Both the position numbers and the translations under genes were made by a program. Under the pieces are notes generated by a model. That model worked only from the letters and a program-made list of their open reading frames with translations. It did not search any database and was not told the origin of the DNA. A DNA stretch of 64,000 bases from Corynebacterium ammoniagenes DSM 20306 (GTDB lineage Bacteria; Actinomycetota; Actinomycetes; Mycobacteriales; Mycobacteriaceae): NCBI RefSeq assembly GCF_001941425.1, contig NZ_CP009244.1, forward strand, positions 682,001-746,000, written 5' to 3'. Positions 18,143 to 26,604 of this stretch are shown here, in pieces; positions within the stretch are counted from its first letter, which is position 1; the number at the start of each line of letters is the position of its first letter.

Positions 18143-18160
18143 AACTATCACTCGATAGTT
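18143..18160. promoter_or_regulatory. Inverted repeat before TRAP transporter genes
   Basis: AACTATC and GATAGTT form a perfect 7-bp inverted repeat with a 4-base loop, five bases after the flavoprotein stop and 37 bases before dctQ. It may be an operator or a small mRNA hairpin; there is no T-run typical of a terminator. Confidence 0.45.
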
Positions 18161-18197
18161 CGAGGACAGCCCTCACCCTACGACAAGGACTACTGAC

Positions 18198-18797
18198 ATG
18201 TCTGAAATGCCAGCAACACCACCATGGATGGGGGCGCCTCACCGCCCAGCCATCTTAAAGTGGTTATCCAAACTCGAAGAAGTACTCGGCGCACTCTTAG
18301 TACTTCTGATCTTCATCCTCTTAACTATCCAAGTCTTCCAGCGCTACCTCCCAGTAGCCACGCAACCGTGGATCGGCGAAGTCTCCCGCTACGCCCTGAT
18401 GTCGCTGGGCTTTATCCTCGTCGGCTCCCTGATGGGCCAAGGCCGCCACTTGAGCATCGAAGCCATCATGAACGTCGGCCGGCCTGCTTTCAAACGCTCC
18501 GTCGTAGTAATTTCCTCTATCATCAGCGCAGTCATCTGCGCTGTATTAGCCCAAGATTCCTGGGCCCTAATTTCCTCTGATACCGGCCAGACTCTGCAGG
18601 TGACCGGGTTTCCCATGTGGATCCTGTACGTCATTCCCTTTGTCGCCTTTGTCTCCGGCACCATTCAAGCCCTAGCCAATATCGTGTGGGCGCCGTCAGA
18701 AAACATTGAAACCCTTGAGGATGAAGCCTTGCGTGCTGCTTCCGATGCTTCCGCATACGCCTCCGCTGAGGCCTTGGACGAGGAGTCACAGAAATAA
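18198..18797 (+). CDS. TRAP transporter small permease (DctQ type)
   Basis: 199 aa with four predicted membrane segments in the first 160 residues and an acidic tail rich in Ala and Glu. The DctQ core (Trp-Ile-Gly-Glu-Val-Ser-Arg-Tyr) is visible near residue 60. It forms the membrane complex with DctM, driving Na+ or H+ coupled uptake of a carboxylated substrate delivered by DctP. AAGGA lies 8 nt before the ATG, and its stop overlaps the dctM start (TAATG). Confidence 0.88.
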   Translation: MSEMPATPPWMGAPHRPAILKWLSKLEEVLGALLVLLIFILLTIQVFQRYLPVATQPWIGEVSRYALMSLGFILVGSLMGQGRHLSIEAIMNVGRPAFKRSVVVISSIISAVICAVLAQDSWALISSDTGQTLQVTGFPMWILYVIPFVAFVSGTIQALANIVWAPSENIETLEDEALRAASDASAYASAEALDEESQK

Positions 18798-20074
18798 TGA
18801 CCATCGCAATCATGCTCATCGCCATCGGCATCTTGATGGCCATTCGCGTCCCCGTGGCGCTTTCCATTCTGGGGCCCAGCTTGGTCTACATGCTGGCCAC
18901 CGGAAATAGCCCCGGCTTTGCCATGCGCATTGCCGCAGATGGCATCGCCAGCTTCCCGCTGCTCGCCGTACCGCTATTTATCCTGCTGGGTACCGTGGCC
19001 AACTACTCCGGCGTGGCTGACCGCCTCTTCGAATTCGCGGAATCCTTGCTGCACCGGGTTACCGGTAACCTCGGCTACGTCAACGTCATGGCCTCTATCG
19101 GCTTTGCCTGGATGTCCGGTTCCGCCCTCGCGGATGCTGCGGCCATGGGCAAGACCCTAGTTCCCGCCATGGAGCGCGCCGGGTTTAAGAAGTCCTTCGC
19201 CACTGGTCTCACGGCCTCGTCCTCGCTGATTTCACCGGTGATGCCACCTTCTATTCCTGCGGTTATTTATGCCTCCGTCGCCGCGGTATCGACCGGAGCA
19301 CTCTTCGCCGCGTCTGTGCTGCCAGCACTGTTACTGGCTGCAGCACTGCTGGTTGTCGTCGCGCTTTATATTGCGCGGCACAAAGATGAACTCGTCGGTT
19401 CTGCAGAAAAGCCACGCCCCATCGGGCAAGCTACCGTGCGTGTTATCGGCGCCATGCTTACCCCGGTTATCATTTTGGGCGGTATCCTGGGCGGCTTTTT
19501 CACCCCGACCGAAGCGGCAGCTCTAGGCGCGCTCTACATCATCATCTTGGGCTTTGTGTACAAGAAGCTCACCCTGGCAACGCTGTGGAAAGCACTGCGT
19601 GAAACCGCCGTGACTACCGCATCCATCATGCTCATTATCGTGGCCGCCACCATCTTGGGCTGGATCCTCGCGCGTGAAGAAGTACCACAAGCACTGTCAT
19701 CGTTTATGACCGGCAACCTGGATTCCTCCGTTGCCTTCCTGCTGGTGACCGCCGTACTGCTGTTGATTCTCGGCGCCTTTATTGATGCCACGGCACTGCT
19801 GCTGATTACGGTGCCCATCTTGCTGCCTGTTGCCGTCGAATTCGGCGTGGACCCCATCCACTTCGGCGTCGTGACCATTTTGGCGCTGATGATGGGCTTG
19901 CTCACCCCACCGGTGGGAACAGTGCTCTTTGTGATGAGTTCAGTGCTACGCATGCCCGTTGGGGAAGTATTCCGTGGCGTCCTGCCATTCTTGGTTCCCA
20001 TCGGCGTCGTACTGCTATTGCTTATTTTCTTCCCCGCCATCGTCACCGTTGTGCCTAGCGCAATTGGAATGTAA
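18797..20074 (+). CDS. TRAP transporter large permease (DctM type)
   Basis: 425 aa, the full length of the family, with about twelve membrane segments. Recognisable motifs are PLFILLG near residue 58, the GSALADAAAMGKTLVPAM segment near 110 and the PPSIPAVIY segment near 154. It is the ion-coupled transport subunit. Its ATG shares a base with the dctQ stop codon, so translation is coupled. Confidence 0.92.
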   Translation: MTIAIMLIAIGILMAIRVPVALSILGPSLVYMLATGNSPGFAMRIAADGIASFPLLAVPLFILLGTVANYSGVADRLFEFAESLLHRVTGNLGYVNVMASIGFAWMSGSALADAAAMGKTLVPAMERAGFKKSFATGLTASSSLISPVMPPSIPAVIYASVAAVSTGALFAASVLPALLLAAALLVVVALYIARHKDELVGSAEKPRPIGQATVRVIGAMLTPVIILGGILGGFFTPTEAAALGALYIIILGFVYKKLTLATLWKALRETAVTTASIMLIIVAATILGWILAREEVPQALSSFMTGNLDSSVAFLLVTAVLLLILGAFIDATALLLITVPILLPVAVEFGVDPIHFGVVTILALMMGLLTPPVGTVLFVMSSVLRMPVGEVFRGVLPFLVPIGVVLLLLIFFPAIVTVVPSAIGM

Positions 20075-20086
20075 GGAGAAATTCCG

Positions 20087-21118
20087 ATGACAAAGAAATC
20101 CATTTCCGGCAAGAGTTGGGGCGCGTTAGCCACCGGCGCCGTGTTGGTCGCTGGTGCGCTATTTGGCACCAATATCTTGCACGAGCAAGCAGTGCGTGGT
20201 TCTGAGCAACTGACCTTTGCCAATAGCTATAACCTCAACCACCACCACAACGCCTGCGGCACCGCGCTGGTGCAACAGCACCTGGTCGCCAGTGACTCTG
20301 AGCTGCAGTTAACCGTCTTTCCGTCGAGTCAATTAGGTGGCGATGCCGAACGTGTTGCTTCCTTGCTCGATGGCGATATTGACCTGGATCTGCAGGGCTC
20401 ATCGGCGCTGGCCTCGGTATATAAACCCATCGGCGTGATGGATATGGCCTACGTGTTTGATAACCCCGATCACCTCTTCGAATGGTTTGACTCTGATGCC
20501 TCGCAGCAGGTGAAGGATGATTTTGAGGAAGCCACCGGCGCGAAAATCCTCGGTGTCTGGTACTTAGGCGATAGAACTTTCTCCGCCAATGCACCAGTAC
20601 GTACGCCGGAAGACCTTGAGGGCCTGCGCCTGCGCTATCCGGAAACCCCAGCGCACCTAGCGTCCGCCGCGGCAGTGGGTGCTGAGCCCGTCGCCGTCGC
20701 TTTCGAGGAAGTTTATCTTTCCTTGCAGCAAGGGCTTGTCGATGGCCAAGAGAACCCGATTTCTCTTACCGCCGAGAACTCATTGGATGAAGTCTTAGAC
20801 TATGTCAGCCTGTCCCGACATGCCGTGGGCTCGCAGCTGATTATCGTCGCTCGTGATACCTGGGACCGTCTAACTGAGCAGGAACAAGATGACTTGCAGT
20901 CCGCACTGCAGGGAGTGCGCGAGCAAAACCGCCAGTGCGCCGATGAGGATGAGCAAGAGACCATGACGCGCTGGAAAGATCAGGGCTCACCCGTCATTGT
21001 TGAAGACGTCGATAGGGAAGCGTTTAAAGAACGTGCCCAGGCTTATTGGGAAGAGCACTTAAGCCCAGAGGAATTGGAAGTCTATAACTCCATTCGTTCC
21101 ACTTCCACCGAATCCTAA
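20087..21118 (+). CDS. TRAP transporter substrate-binding protein (DctP type)
   Basis: 343 aa with an N-terminal hydrophobic signal segment (about residues 13-31). The DctP fold is supported by the FPSSQLGGDAERV segment near residue 84 and by GLRLRYPETPAH near 180, where the conserved Arg normally binds the substrate carboxylate. It therefore probably binds an organic acid outside the membrane. The gene follows dctM by 12 bp and ends 2 bp from the convergent aminotransferase gene. Confidence 0.88.
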   Translation: MTKKSISGKSWGALATGAVLVAGALFGTNILHEQAVRGSEQLTFANSYNLNHHHNACGTALVQQHLVASDSELQLTVFPSSQLGGDAERVASLLDGDIDLDLQGSSALASVYKPIGVMDMAYVFDNPDHLFEWFDSDASQQVKDDFEEATGAKILGVWYLGDRTFSANAPVRTPEDLEGLRLRYPETPAHLASAAAVGAEPVAVAFEEVYLSLQQGLVDGQENPISLTAENSLDEVLDYVSLSRHAVGSQLIIVARDTWDRLTEQEQDDLQSALQGVREQNRQCADEDEQETMTRWKDQGSPVIVEDVDREAFKERAQAYWEEHLSPEELEVYNSIRSTSTES

Positions 21119-21120
21119 AC

Positions 21121-22389
21121 CTACTCGGTACCACCGTGTTCGGTGCCTTCTATCGCGCGCGTGAGGATGGCACCTAACCGGCGGGCGCCTTCGCGCAACC
21201 GGAGCTCATCGACCTGCGAATAAGCCAGGCGCAGGGCATTGCGTCCTCGACCATCGAGGAAGAACGCGGTGCCCGGGATATATAACACGCCTTCGGCCAT
21301 TGCCTCATCCAGTAAATCGGATGAGGCATTAATATTTTCTGGCAGGTCTATCCACAGGAAGAATCCGCCCTCCGGTGTGCGCCACGTGCAGCCTGCGGGC
21401 AAAAACTCGCGCAAGGCGGCATCGAGAGCTTCTGCCCGGCGCTTGTACATGGTCACATTTGCTGCCACGACTGACTGCCAGTCCACCTCGCGCAGGTAGG
21501 CCGCCGCAATGGACTGGCTCAGCGGCGACGAGCACAGCGTTGATGCCTCAGCTGCTGGCACTAAGCTCGCGTGCACCTCAGCTGGGGCATCTGCCCAACC
21601 AATGCGAATACCGGGGGAGAAGGTCTTTGAGACCGAACCCAGGTAGATGACATTGTCGGGGTCGATGGTGCGCAGCGCAGGCGGGGCCTCAACACCCGGG
21701 GCATCCTCGCGGAAATCGATCAGCCCGTAGGGGTTGTCTTCAATGATGACAATGCGGTGCGCCCGGCACAGCGCGGCGACTTCCTTCCGGCGCTGCTTCG
21801 ACATCACTACGCCGGAGGGATTAGCGAAGTTGGGAACCACGTAGAGAAGCTTGATATCTGATTGGGCTTCATCCGCGCGTTCTACCGCAGCTTCGATAGC
21901 AGCGATGGTGATTCCTTCTTCATCGCCTTCTAGTTGGTCCACGTGCGCTTCCATGCCGGCGAAGACATTGAGCGCACCAGAATAGGATGGTGCGGCGGCT
22001 AAGACTGTGTCCCCGGGGTTTAAAAAGAGCTTGGCCACAAGGTCCAAAGACATCTGTGAGCCCGCGGTGACGATGATGTTCTCAGGGTCGGTGTCAATGC
22101 CCTCTAAAGCCATGATTTTTTGGATTTCTGCCACCAATTCTGGCTGTCCCACGGTGGTTCCATACTGAAACGCCGATAAGCCGTCATTGGCCACCACGTC
22201 GTTGGTAATGCGTGTTAGCTCATCCCACGGCAGGTGTGAAAGCTCCGGGTTGCCACCGGCCAAAGAGATAACATCCGGATTCATTTCCAACTCAAAGACA
22301 GCACGGATGGGGGAGGGGGCAAAGTATTTCGCGCGCGATGCAAAACGTTCGTTGAGCCGAGGCGAGTAGGTGTGATCCAATGAAGACAT
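21121..22389 (-). CDS. PLP-dependent aminotransferase, class I/II
   Basis: 422 aa of fold-type I aminotransferases, closest in layout to 2-aminoadipate/aromatic aminotransferases (LysN, MocR-tail type). The PLP lysine is in SVSKTFSPGIRIGW, and the PLP-phosphate and Asn contacts are in PNFANPSGVV and EDNPYGLIDF. There is no N-terminal GntR helix-turn-helix, so it is an enzyme and not a MocR regulator. AGGAA lies 8 nt before the ATG. Its position, convergent with the TRAP operon, does not show a shared role. Confidence 0.85.
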   Translation of the reverse strand: MSSLDHTYSPRLNERFASRAKYFAPSPIRAVFELEMNPDVISLAGGNPELSHLPWDELTRITNDVVANDGLSAFQYGTTVGQPELVAEIQKIMALEGIDTDPENIIVTAGSQMSLDLVAKLFLNPGDTVLAAAPSYSGALNVFAGMEAHVDQLEGDEEGITIAAIEAAVERADEAQSDIKLLYVVPNFANPSGVVMSKQRRKEVAALCRAHRIVIIEDNPYGLIDFREDAPGVEAPPALRTIDPDNVIYLGSVSKTFSPGIRIGWADAPAEVHASLVPAAEASTLCSSPLSQSIAAAYLREVDWQSVVAANVTMYKRRAEALDAALREFLPAGCTWRTPEGGFFLWIDLPENINASSDLLDEAMAEGVLYIPGTAFFLDGRGRNALRLAYSQVDELRLREGARRLGAILTRAIEGTEHGGTE

Positions 22390-22808
22390 CAGCGGTATTC
22401 CTTTTCTAGTTCCATCAACGCCGAGGGTGTGGCGATCGATAAAGCCGGCGTTATGTTTTAACGCCCAGTGCCTTCGATGTTAACGAATCCGCAGTGGCGA
22501 CAAGCAGGGCTTTTAAAAGGATGAATATAATCCATTTGAGGGAAATGCATATTTTTTGGCGAATATGAGATCTTAAGGCAAACTACACCCACTGAGCGGT
22601 TGCTAACCTTCCGAATTTACTACCGTTGACCTGGTAATTTGCTGCCATCGGTGGGGTGACATGCGGGTTTGCGGACGGTGCAAATACCCAACGCAAGCTA
22701 TTTTCTGCAGAAGCTAGGTACCCTCATATTCGGTGACTCCAGTTACATTGTGGGACGGTTTGGGCTAACGTGGCTCGTGTTCTAATCCCTAAATAGGAAG
22801 TAATCAAC
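22390..22808. promoter_or_regulatory. Divergent control region, aminotransferase / BCCT transporter
   Basis: 419 bp without a gene. A perfect inverted repeat, GGCGTTA-tgttt-TAACGCC, lies at 22447-22465, about 60 bp upstream of the aminotransferase start, and could be an operator for it. AT-rich sequence follows at 22510-22565. The BCCT gene has a ribosome site AGGAAG before its GTG. I cannot assign promoter boxes with confidence. Confidence 0.45.
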
Positions 22809-24704
22809 GTGACTACCCCTCAACCCCAATCGAATAGTGATTCGGTGGCTAAGCCATTGGAGTCGGAGGAGAAGACAGAGAAAAAGAACTTTCTGGGTTT
22901 AAAGTCTGACCCATTTATTTTCCTGGTTTCTGCTGGATTTATCGTCGCCTTCGTGACCTTAACTCTCGCCTTCGGTGAGAAAGCTCGAAATGTATACGGT
23001 GCTATATCCAACTGGCTGTTGGAAAACCTCGGTTGGATGTACGTCGGCGGATACTCGCTCATGTTCGTCTTCCTCATTGCTATCTTCGTTTCCAAGTACG
23101 GAAACCTGCGCCTAGGTGATGACGATGAAAAACCGGCATACTCTGTACCGGTCTGGTTCGCCATGCTCTTTGCCGCAGGCCTCGGCGCAACCTTGATGTT
23201 CTGGGGTGCTGCTGAACCGCTGCACCACAGCTTTAACCCGCCACGCGGTGATTTCCTGCCCATGAGCCAGGAAGCTATCGACCAGGCCTTTGAATTCACC
23301 TACTACCACTTTGCTGCGCACATGTGGGTGCCATTCGTGCTCCCAGGCTTGGCCTTGGGCTACTTCATCTATAAGCGCAAGATGCCAGCTCGTTTGTCCT
23401 CTGCATTCTCGCCGCTACTCGGTGGCCGGATTTATCAGTGGCCGGGCAAGCTTATCGATGCCCTGTCGATCATCGGTACCGTCTTCGGCCTCGCCGTATC
23501 CGTCGGCCTAGGCGTACTGCAGATTAACGCCGGCATGAACATCATGTGGGATGTTCCGTTGGTCTCCGGTGTGGAATTGGCCATTATTTTGGTCATCACC
23601 GTCGCAGCTTCCATCTCCGTGGCCTCTGGCCTGGACCGCGGCATTAAGATTTTGTCCAATATCAACATCGCCGCAGCGATCGTCTTGATGGTCTTTGTGT
23701 TGCTGATGGGCCCCACCCTGACGCTGCTGCGTCACACCGTGGAATCCTTTGGTAACTACGGCGCGGCACTGCCAGAAATGATGTTCTGGACCGACTCCTT
23801 TGCAGAAAACCCAGGCTGGCAGGGCACCTGGACCGTGTTCTACTGGGCATGGACCATTTGCTGGTCACCATTCGTTGGGATGTTCATCGCACGTATTTCG
23901 CGCGGACGTACCGTGCGTGAGTTCATCGGTGGCGTTCTGGCACTGCCAACAGTCTTCGTGCTGATCTGGTTCTCCATTTTCGGCCGCGCTGCCATTGAGA
24001 TGGAACTGTCGGACCCAGGTGTTCTTACCGGACCAGTTGTCGAAGACGGCGATACGCCAGTCGCACTGTTCGCGCTGTTAGAGCAGTACCCGCTTTACGC
24101 CATCTCTGGTGCGCTTGCAGTCTTTGTCATCGTGATCTTCTTTGTCACCTCCATTGACTCCGCAGCGCTGGTGATGGACTCCTTTGCCACGGGCGAGGAA
24201 AATAAGTCACCTGTCTACTACCGCATCGGTTGGGCAGTAGCCGTTGGCGCAGTGACCGCAGCACTGCTGTTCATTAATGACACAGGCATTGAAGCCATCC
24301 AAGAAGTTGTCATTATCGTCGCTCTACCGTTCTTCCTCATGATGTTCTGCCTGATGTACTCACTACTTAAGGGCATGGGCGATGACTATGCCGCACAACG
24401 CCGCATTGCTACCCGTCAGTGGGAGAAGACCGATAGTCCAGAGAAGCTCGAAGAGCACGAGTCTCGACCTGCTCCAGGCTATGACGCCGATGGCAATGAG
24501 TTGGGCGTGCCAGAATTTGCCTACGACGAAGAAGGCCGATTCCATATCCCTGGCCACGTTGTAGTTGACGGCGATGTCTACCTTGGCGGCGACGTCGATA
24601 ACGACTACGAGCCGGAAAATCCGCCGGAAGTACCGCGCCCGAATAAAGTGAAATTTGTTGAAGTCACCGATCCTGAAGAATCTGACAAGGATGACAAAAG
24701 CTAG
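22809..24704 (+). CDS. BCCT-family betaine/carnitine/choline-type transporter
   Basis: 631 aa with about twelve membrane segments between residues 35 and 520 and a long acidic cytoplasmic tail. The BCCT signature is seen in the segment from Trp-Thr-Val-Phe-Tyr-Trp through WSPFVGMFIARISRG near residue 350, and the unwound TM3 glycine stretch GLGATLMFWG lies near 130. Relatives in Corynebacterium (BetP, EctP, LcoP) import compatible solutes with Na+ or H+. The length is like LcoP/EctP, but the substrate cannot be read. GTG start with AGGAAG 8 nt upstream. Confidence 0.9.
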   Translation: MTTPQPQSNSDSVAKPLESEEKTEKKNFLGLKSDPFIFLVSAGFIVAFVTLTLAFGEKARNVYGAISNWLLENLGWMYVGGYSLMFVFLIAIFVSKYGNLRLGDDDEKPAYSVPVWFAMLFAAGLGATLMFWGAAEPLHHSFNPPRGDFLPMSQEAIDQAFEFTYYHFAAHMWVPFVLPGLALGYFIYKRKMPARLSSAFSPLLGGRIYQWPGKLIDALSIIGTVFGLAVSVGLGVLQINAGMNIMWDVPLVSGVELAIILVITVAASISVASGLDRGIKILSNINIAAAIVLMVFVLLMGPTLTLLRHTVESFGNYGAALPEMMFWTDSFAENPGWQGTWTVFYWAWTICWSPFVGMFIARISRGRTVREFIGGVLALPTVFVLIWFSIFGRAAIEMELSDPGVLTGPVVEDGDTPVALFALLEQYPLYAISGALAVFVIVIFFVTSIDSAALVMDSFATGEENKSPVYYRIGWAVAVGAVTAALLFINDTGIEAIQEVVIIVALPFFLMMFCLMYSLLKGMGDDYAAQRRIATRQWEKTDSPEKLEEHESRPAPGYDADGNELGVPEFAYDEEGRFHIPGHVVVDGDVYLGGDVDNDYEPENPPEVPRPNKVKFVEVTDPEESDKDDKS

Positions 24705-24735
24705 GTAACCACAAGAATTCTGCTCTAAACGCAAC

Positions 24736-24773
24736 AGAGGGCGTCTTACTTATCAAGAAGTAAGACGCACTCT
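24736..24773. terminator. Bidirectional terminator
   Basis: The perfect 11-bp stem GCGTCTTACTT / AAGTAAGACGC (24741-24768) with a 6-base loop is extended by AGAG/CTCT. It lies between the convergent BCCT and maleylacetate reductase genes. Confidence 0.85.
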
Positions 24774-24788
24774 ATTTATATGTCAGCT

Positions 24789-25862
24789 CTACCAGTCCAG
24801 GGCAGCAGGATTGTCACCATGCAGCGCAGCGGTGAGCAGAGCTGTCATATTCGCTGCGGTGACATCGCGGGGATTATTGGCAGGTACCTTTTCTAAGATG
24901 ACCTCGACTGCCTCCGGAATACCTTCGGAGGCAAATCCGTAATCGCTAAGCTTTTGAGGAGCATCAACCTGCTTGCGCAGGTTTTGGAGGCCTTCAAGAG
25001 CATTCTCTGCGCCGAAGGCCGCAGCCATGCGTGCTTCAGCGTCAGGGGCCTTAGGAGCATTAAACGCTAAGACATACGGCAACACCGTCGCGTGGGTTTG
25101 CGCGTGCGGGAGATCAAAGGTGCCGCCCAGTACGTGGCAAATCTTGTGGTGCAGCCCGGAGCCTGCTGAGGCAAAAGCTACCGCTGATAAATACGCGCCA
25201 TAGAGCGCTTCATCCCGGCCAGTAATATCTCGGGGGTCCTCGGCAATCTTGGGCAATCCCGTATTGAGCGCGCGGATTCCTTCACCGGCCAGCGCCGCGT
25301 TAATGGGATCTGCCTGCGGAGCCCACAGCGAATCGACGCAGTGCGCCAAGGCGTTTAGCCCGGAAGCAACTGACATCGCCACGGGCAGCGACAACATCAG
25401 CTCGGAGTCATAGATGACTGTCTTCGGCAACACCTTATCGTCGATGCCCGTGGTTTTGCGCTTGTCCTCAGTAAGCCCCCACACGTTTGTAGCTTCCGAA
25501 CCGGAGTAAGTGGTGGGGATGGCAATGATGGGGATGCCAGAGGCTAAAGCGATAGCTTTCGCCAACCCAGTCGCGGAGCCGCCGCCGACGCTCACGAGTA
25601 GGTCAATATTGTTATCCGCAGCCACCTGACGCGCCTTGTCCGCAGTCTCCTTAGGAACATGCATCACCACATCGGTGTGCCATGTGTGGACATTAATGTG
25701 GGCTGCTATTTTTTCAGCGTTTCTCACACCCGATTTACTCGAGATCATCATGATGCGCTGGGCACCCAAGCGCTCAACTTCTGCCGCGAGATTGTGCGCT
25801 GCTTGCCCTGCGCCGAATTTAACGCGTTGGCCTAAGGTGATGTGATCAAAACTTAATGCCAT
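24789..25862 (-). CDS. Maleylacetate reductase
   Basis: 357-aa iron-type alcohol dehydrogenase family protein. The NAD(P) loop is SVGGGSATGLAKAIA near residue 90; the family sequence PTTYSGSEATNVWGLTED follows. The metal-site histidines are in GLHHKICHVLGG and the segment LPHAQTHA. Maleylacetate reductase reduces maleylacetate to 3-oxoadipate, the product shared with the protocatechuate branch. No hydroxyquinol dioxygenase gene is adjacent, so its source of maleylacetate (hydroxyquinol or resorcinol pathway) must lie elsewhere. AAAGGG lies 7 nt before the ATG. Confidence 0.87.
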   Translation of the reverse strand: MALSFDHITLGQRVKFGAGQAAHNLAAEVERLGAQRIMMISSKSGVRNAEKIAAHINVHTWHTDVVMHVPKETADKARQVAADNNIDLLVSVGGGSATGLAKAIALASGIPIIAIPTTYSGSEATNVWGLTEDKRKTTGIDDKVLPKTVIYDSELMLSLPVAMSVASGLNALAHCVDSLWAPQADPINAALAGEGIRALNTGLPKIAEDPRDITGRDEALYGAYLSAVAFASAGSGLHHKICHVLGGTFDLPHAQTHATVLPYVLAFNAPKAPDAEARMAAAFGAENALEGLQNLRKQVDAPQKLSDYGFASEGIPEAVEVILEKVPANNPRDVTAANMTALLTAALHGDNPAALDW

Positions 25863-25933
25863 GAGGTGGCCCTTTCATCAGTCGCTTCGTAACTATCGAC
25901 TGTAGCTGTGCTCGGCACCGCACGGCATGAAAA

Positions 25934-25979
25934 GCTCCCCTGCTGGTTGCTGATTTCTCAGCGCAACCAATCGGGGAGC
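25934..25979 (-). terminator. Terminator after the OsmC gene
   Basis: Outer stem GCTCCCC/GGGGAGC and inner GGTTGC/GCAACC arms flank a short loop, followed on the minus strand by a short TTTT. It lies 18 bp after the osmC stop. Confidence 0.75.
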
Positions 25980-25997
25980 GATTCTTAAAAAGCGGTA

Positions 25998-26546
25998 CTA
26001 GACCAGCTTGTGGGTCAGCTTTGCTGGACGGGTGTAGGTGTTAACTACTGGGGACCATTCGATTGCGTCATCAACAATCTTTTGCAGAGTCTCGCGGTCT
26101 GCGTCGCCGTCGACGTCCACGTTGACCTGAACATCAGAAACGCCAGGGCGCTTGTCATCGCCTAGGTCGCCAACGCCCCAGACAGGAGAAACGTCGATCT
26201 TGGACTCGATATCGATGTCGATCTTGGTCAAGGTAACCCCGCGGTGGGTAGCGATAGCCTGAATGCCGACGGAGATACAAGCAGCAAGACCAGCCTGAGC
26301 GATCTCAGTTGGGTTTGGTGCAGAGTCATCACCCAGCAGTGCTGGTGGCTCAGCAACGAGAACTGGCTCCAAGTCGCGGATTTGGGTGTAGTTGCGGAAG
26401 TGACCATCAGCCTCGGTGTGAGTCTTGATGACCTTATTGCCGCCCTCAGGGTTGTCGATATTCTTCTGGCGCAGGGATGCCAGCTTGTCCTTATCGATGG
26501 CCTCGAGTGGTTCGCCAGCCTTGTGATTTGGGGTTAGATCAGACAT
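25998..26546 (-). CDS. OsmC-family protein
   Basis: 182 aa from the ATG at 26546. This start is chosen because AAGGAG lies 7 nt before it; the ATG two codons upstream is too close. OsmC/Ohr relatives reduce organic hydroperoxides with a Cys pair. Here only one Cys is evident, in GLAACISVG near residue 90, so peroxidase activity by the standard two-Cys mechanism is uncertain. The remaining sequence is acidic. It is flanked by terminators and seems monocistronic. Confidence 0.8.
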   Translation of the reverse strand: MSDLTPNHKAGEPLEAIDKDKLASLRQKNIDNPEGGNKVIKTHTEADGHFRNYTQIRDLEPVLVAEPPALLGDDSAPNPTEIAQAGLAACISVGIQAIATHRGVTLTKIDIDIESKIDVSPVWGVGDLGDDKRPGVSDVQVNVDVDGDADRETLQKIVDDAIEWSPVVNTYTRPAKLTHKLV

Positions 26547-26604
26547 GTACATTCTCCTTCTTTATTGGAATGATTCCCAGGCTACTCGTCATGAATGTAA
26601 ATTG

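Noticed and set aside
21121-22389. MocR-type regulator
   Set aside because: The protein starts directly with the aminotransferase domain and lacks a GntR helix-turn-helix.
24730-24780. Insertion-sequence inverted repeat
   Set aside because: The palindrome is a bidirectional terminator between convergent genes; there is no transposase or target duplication.
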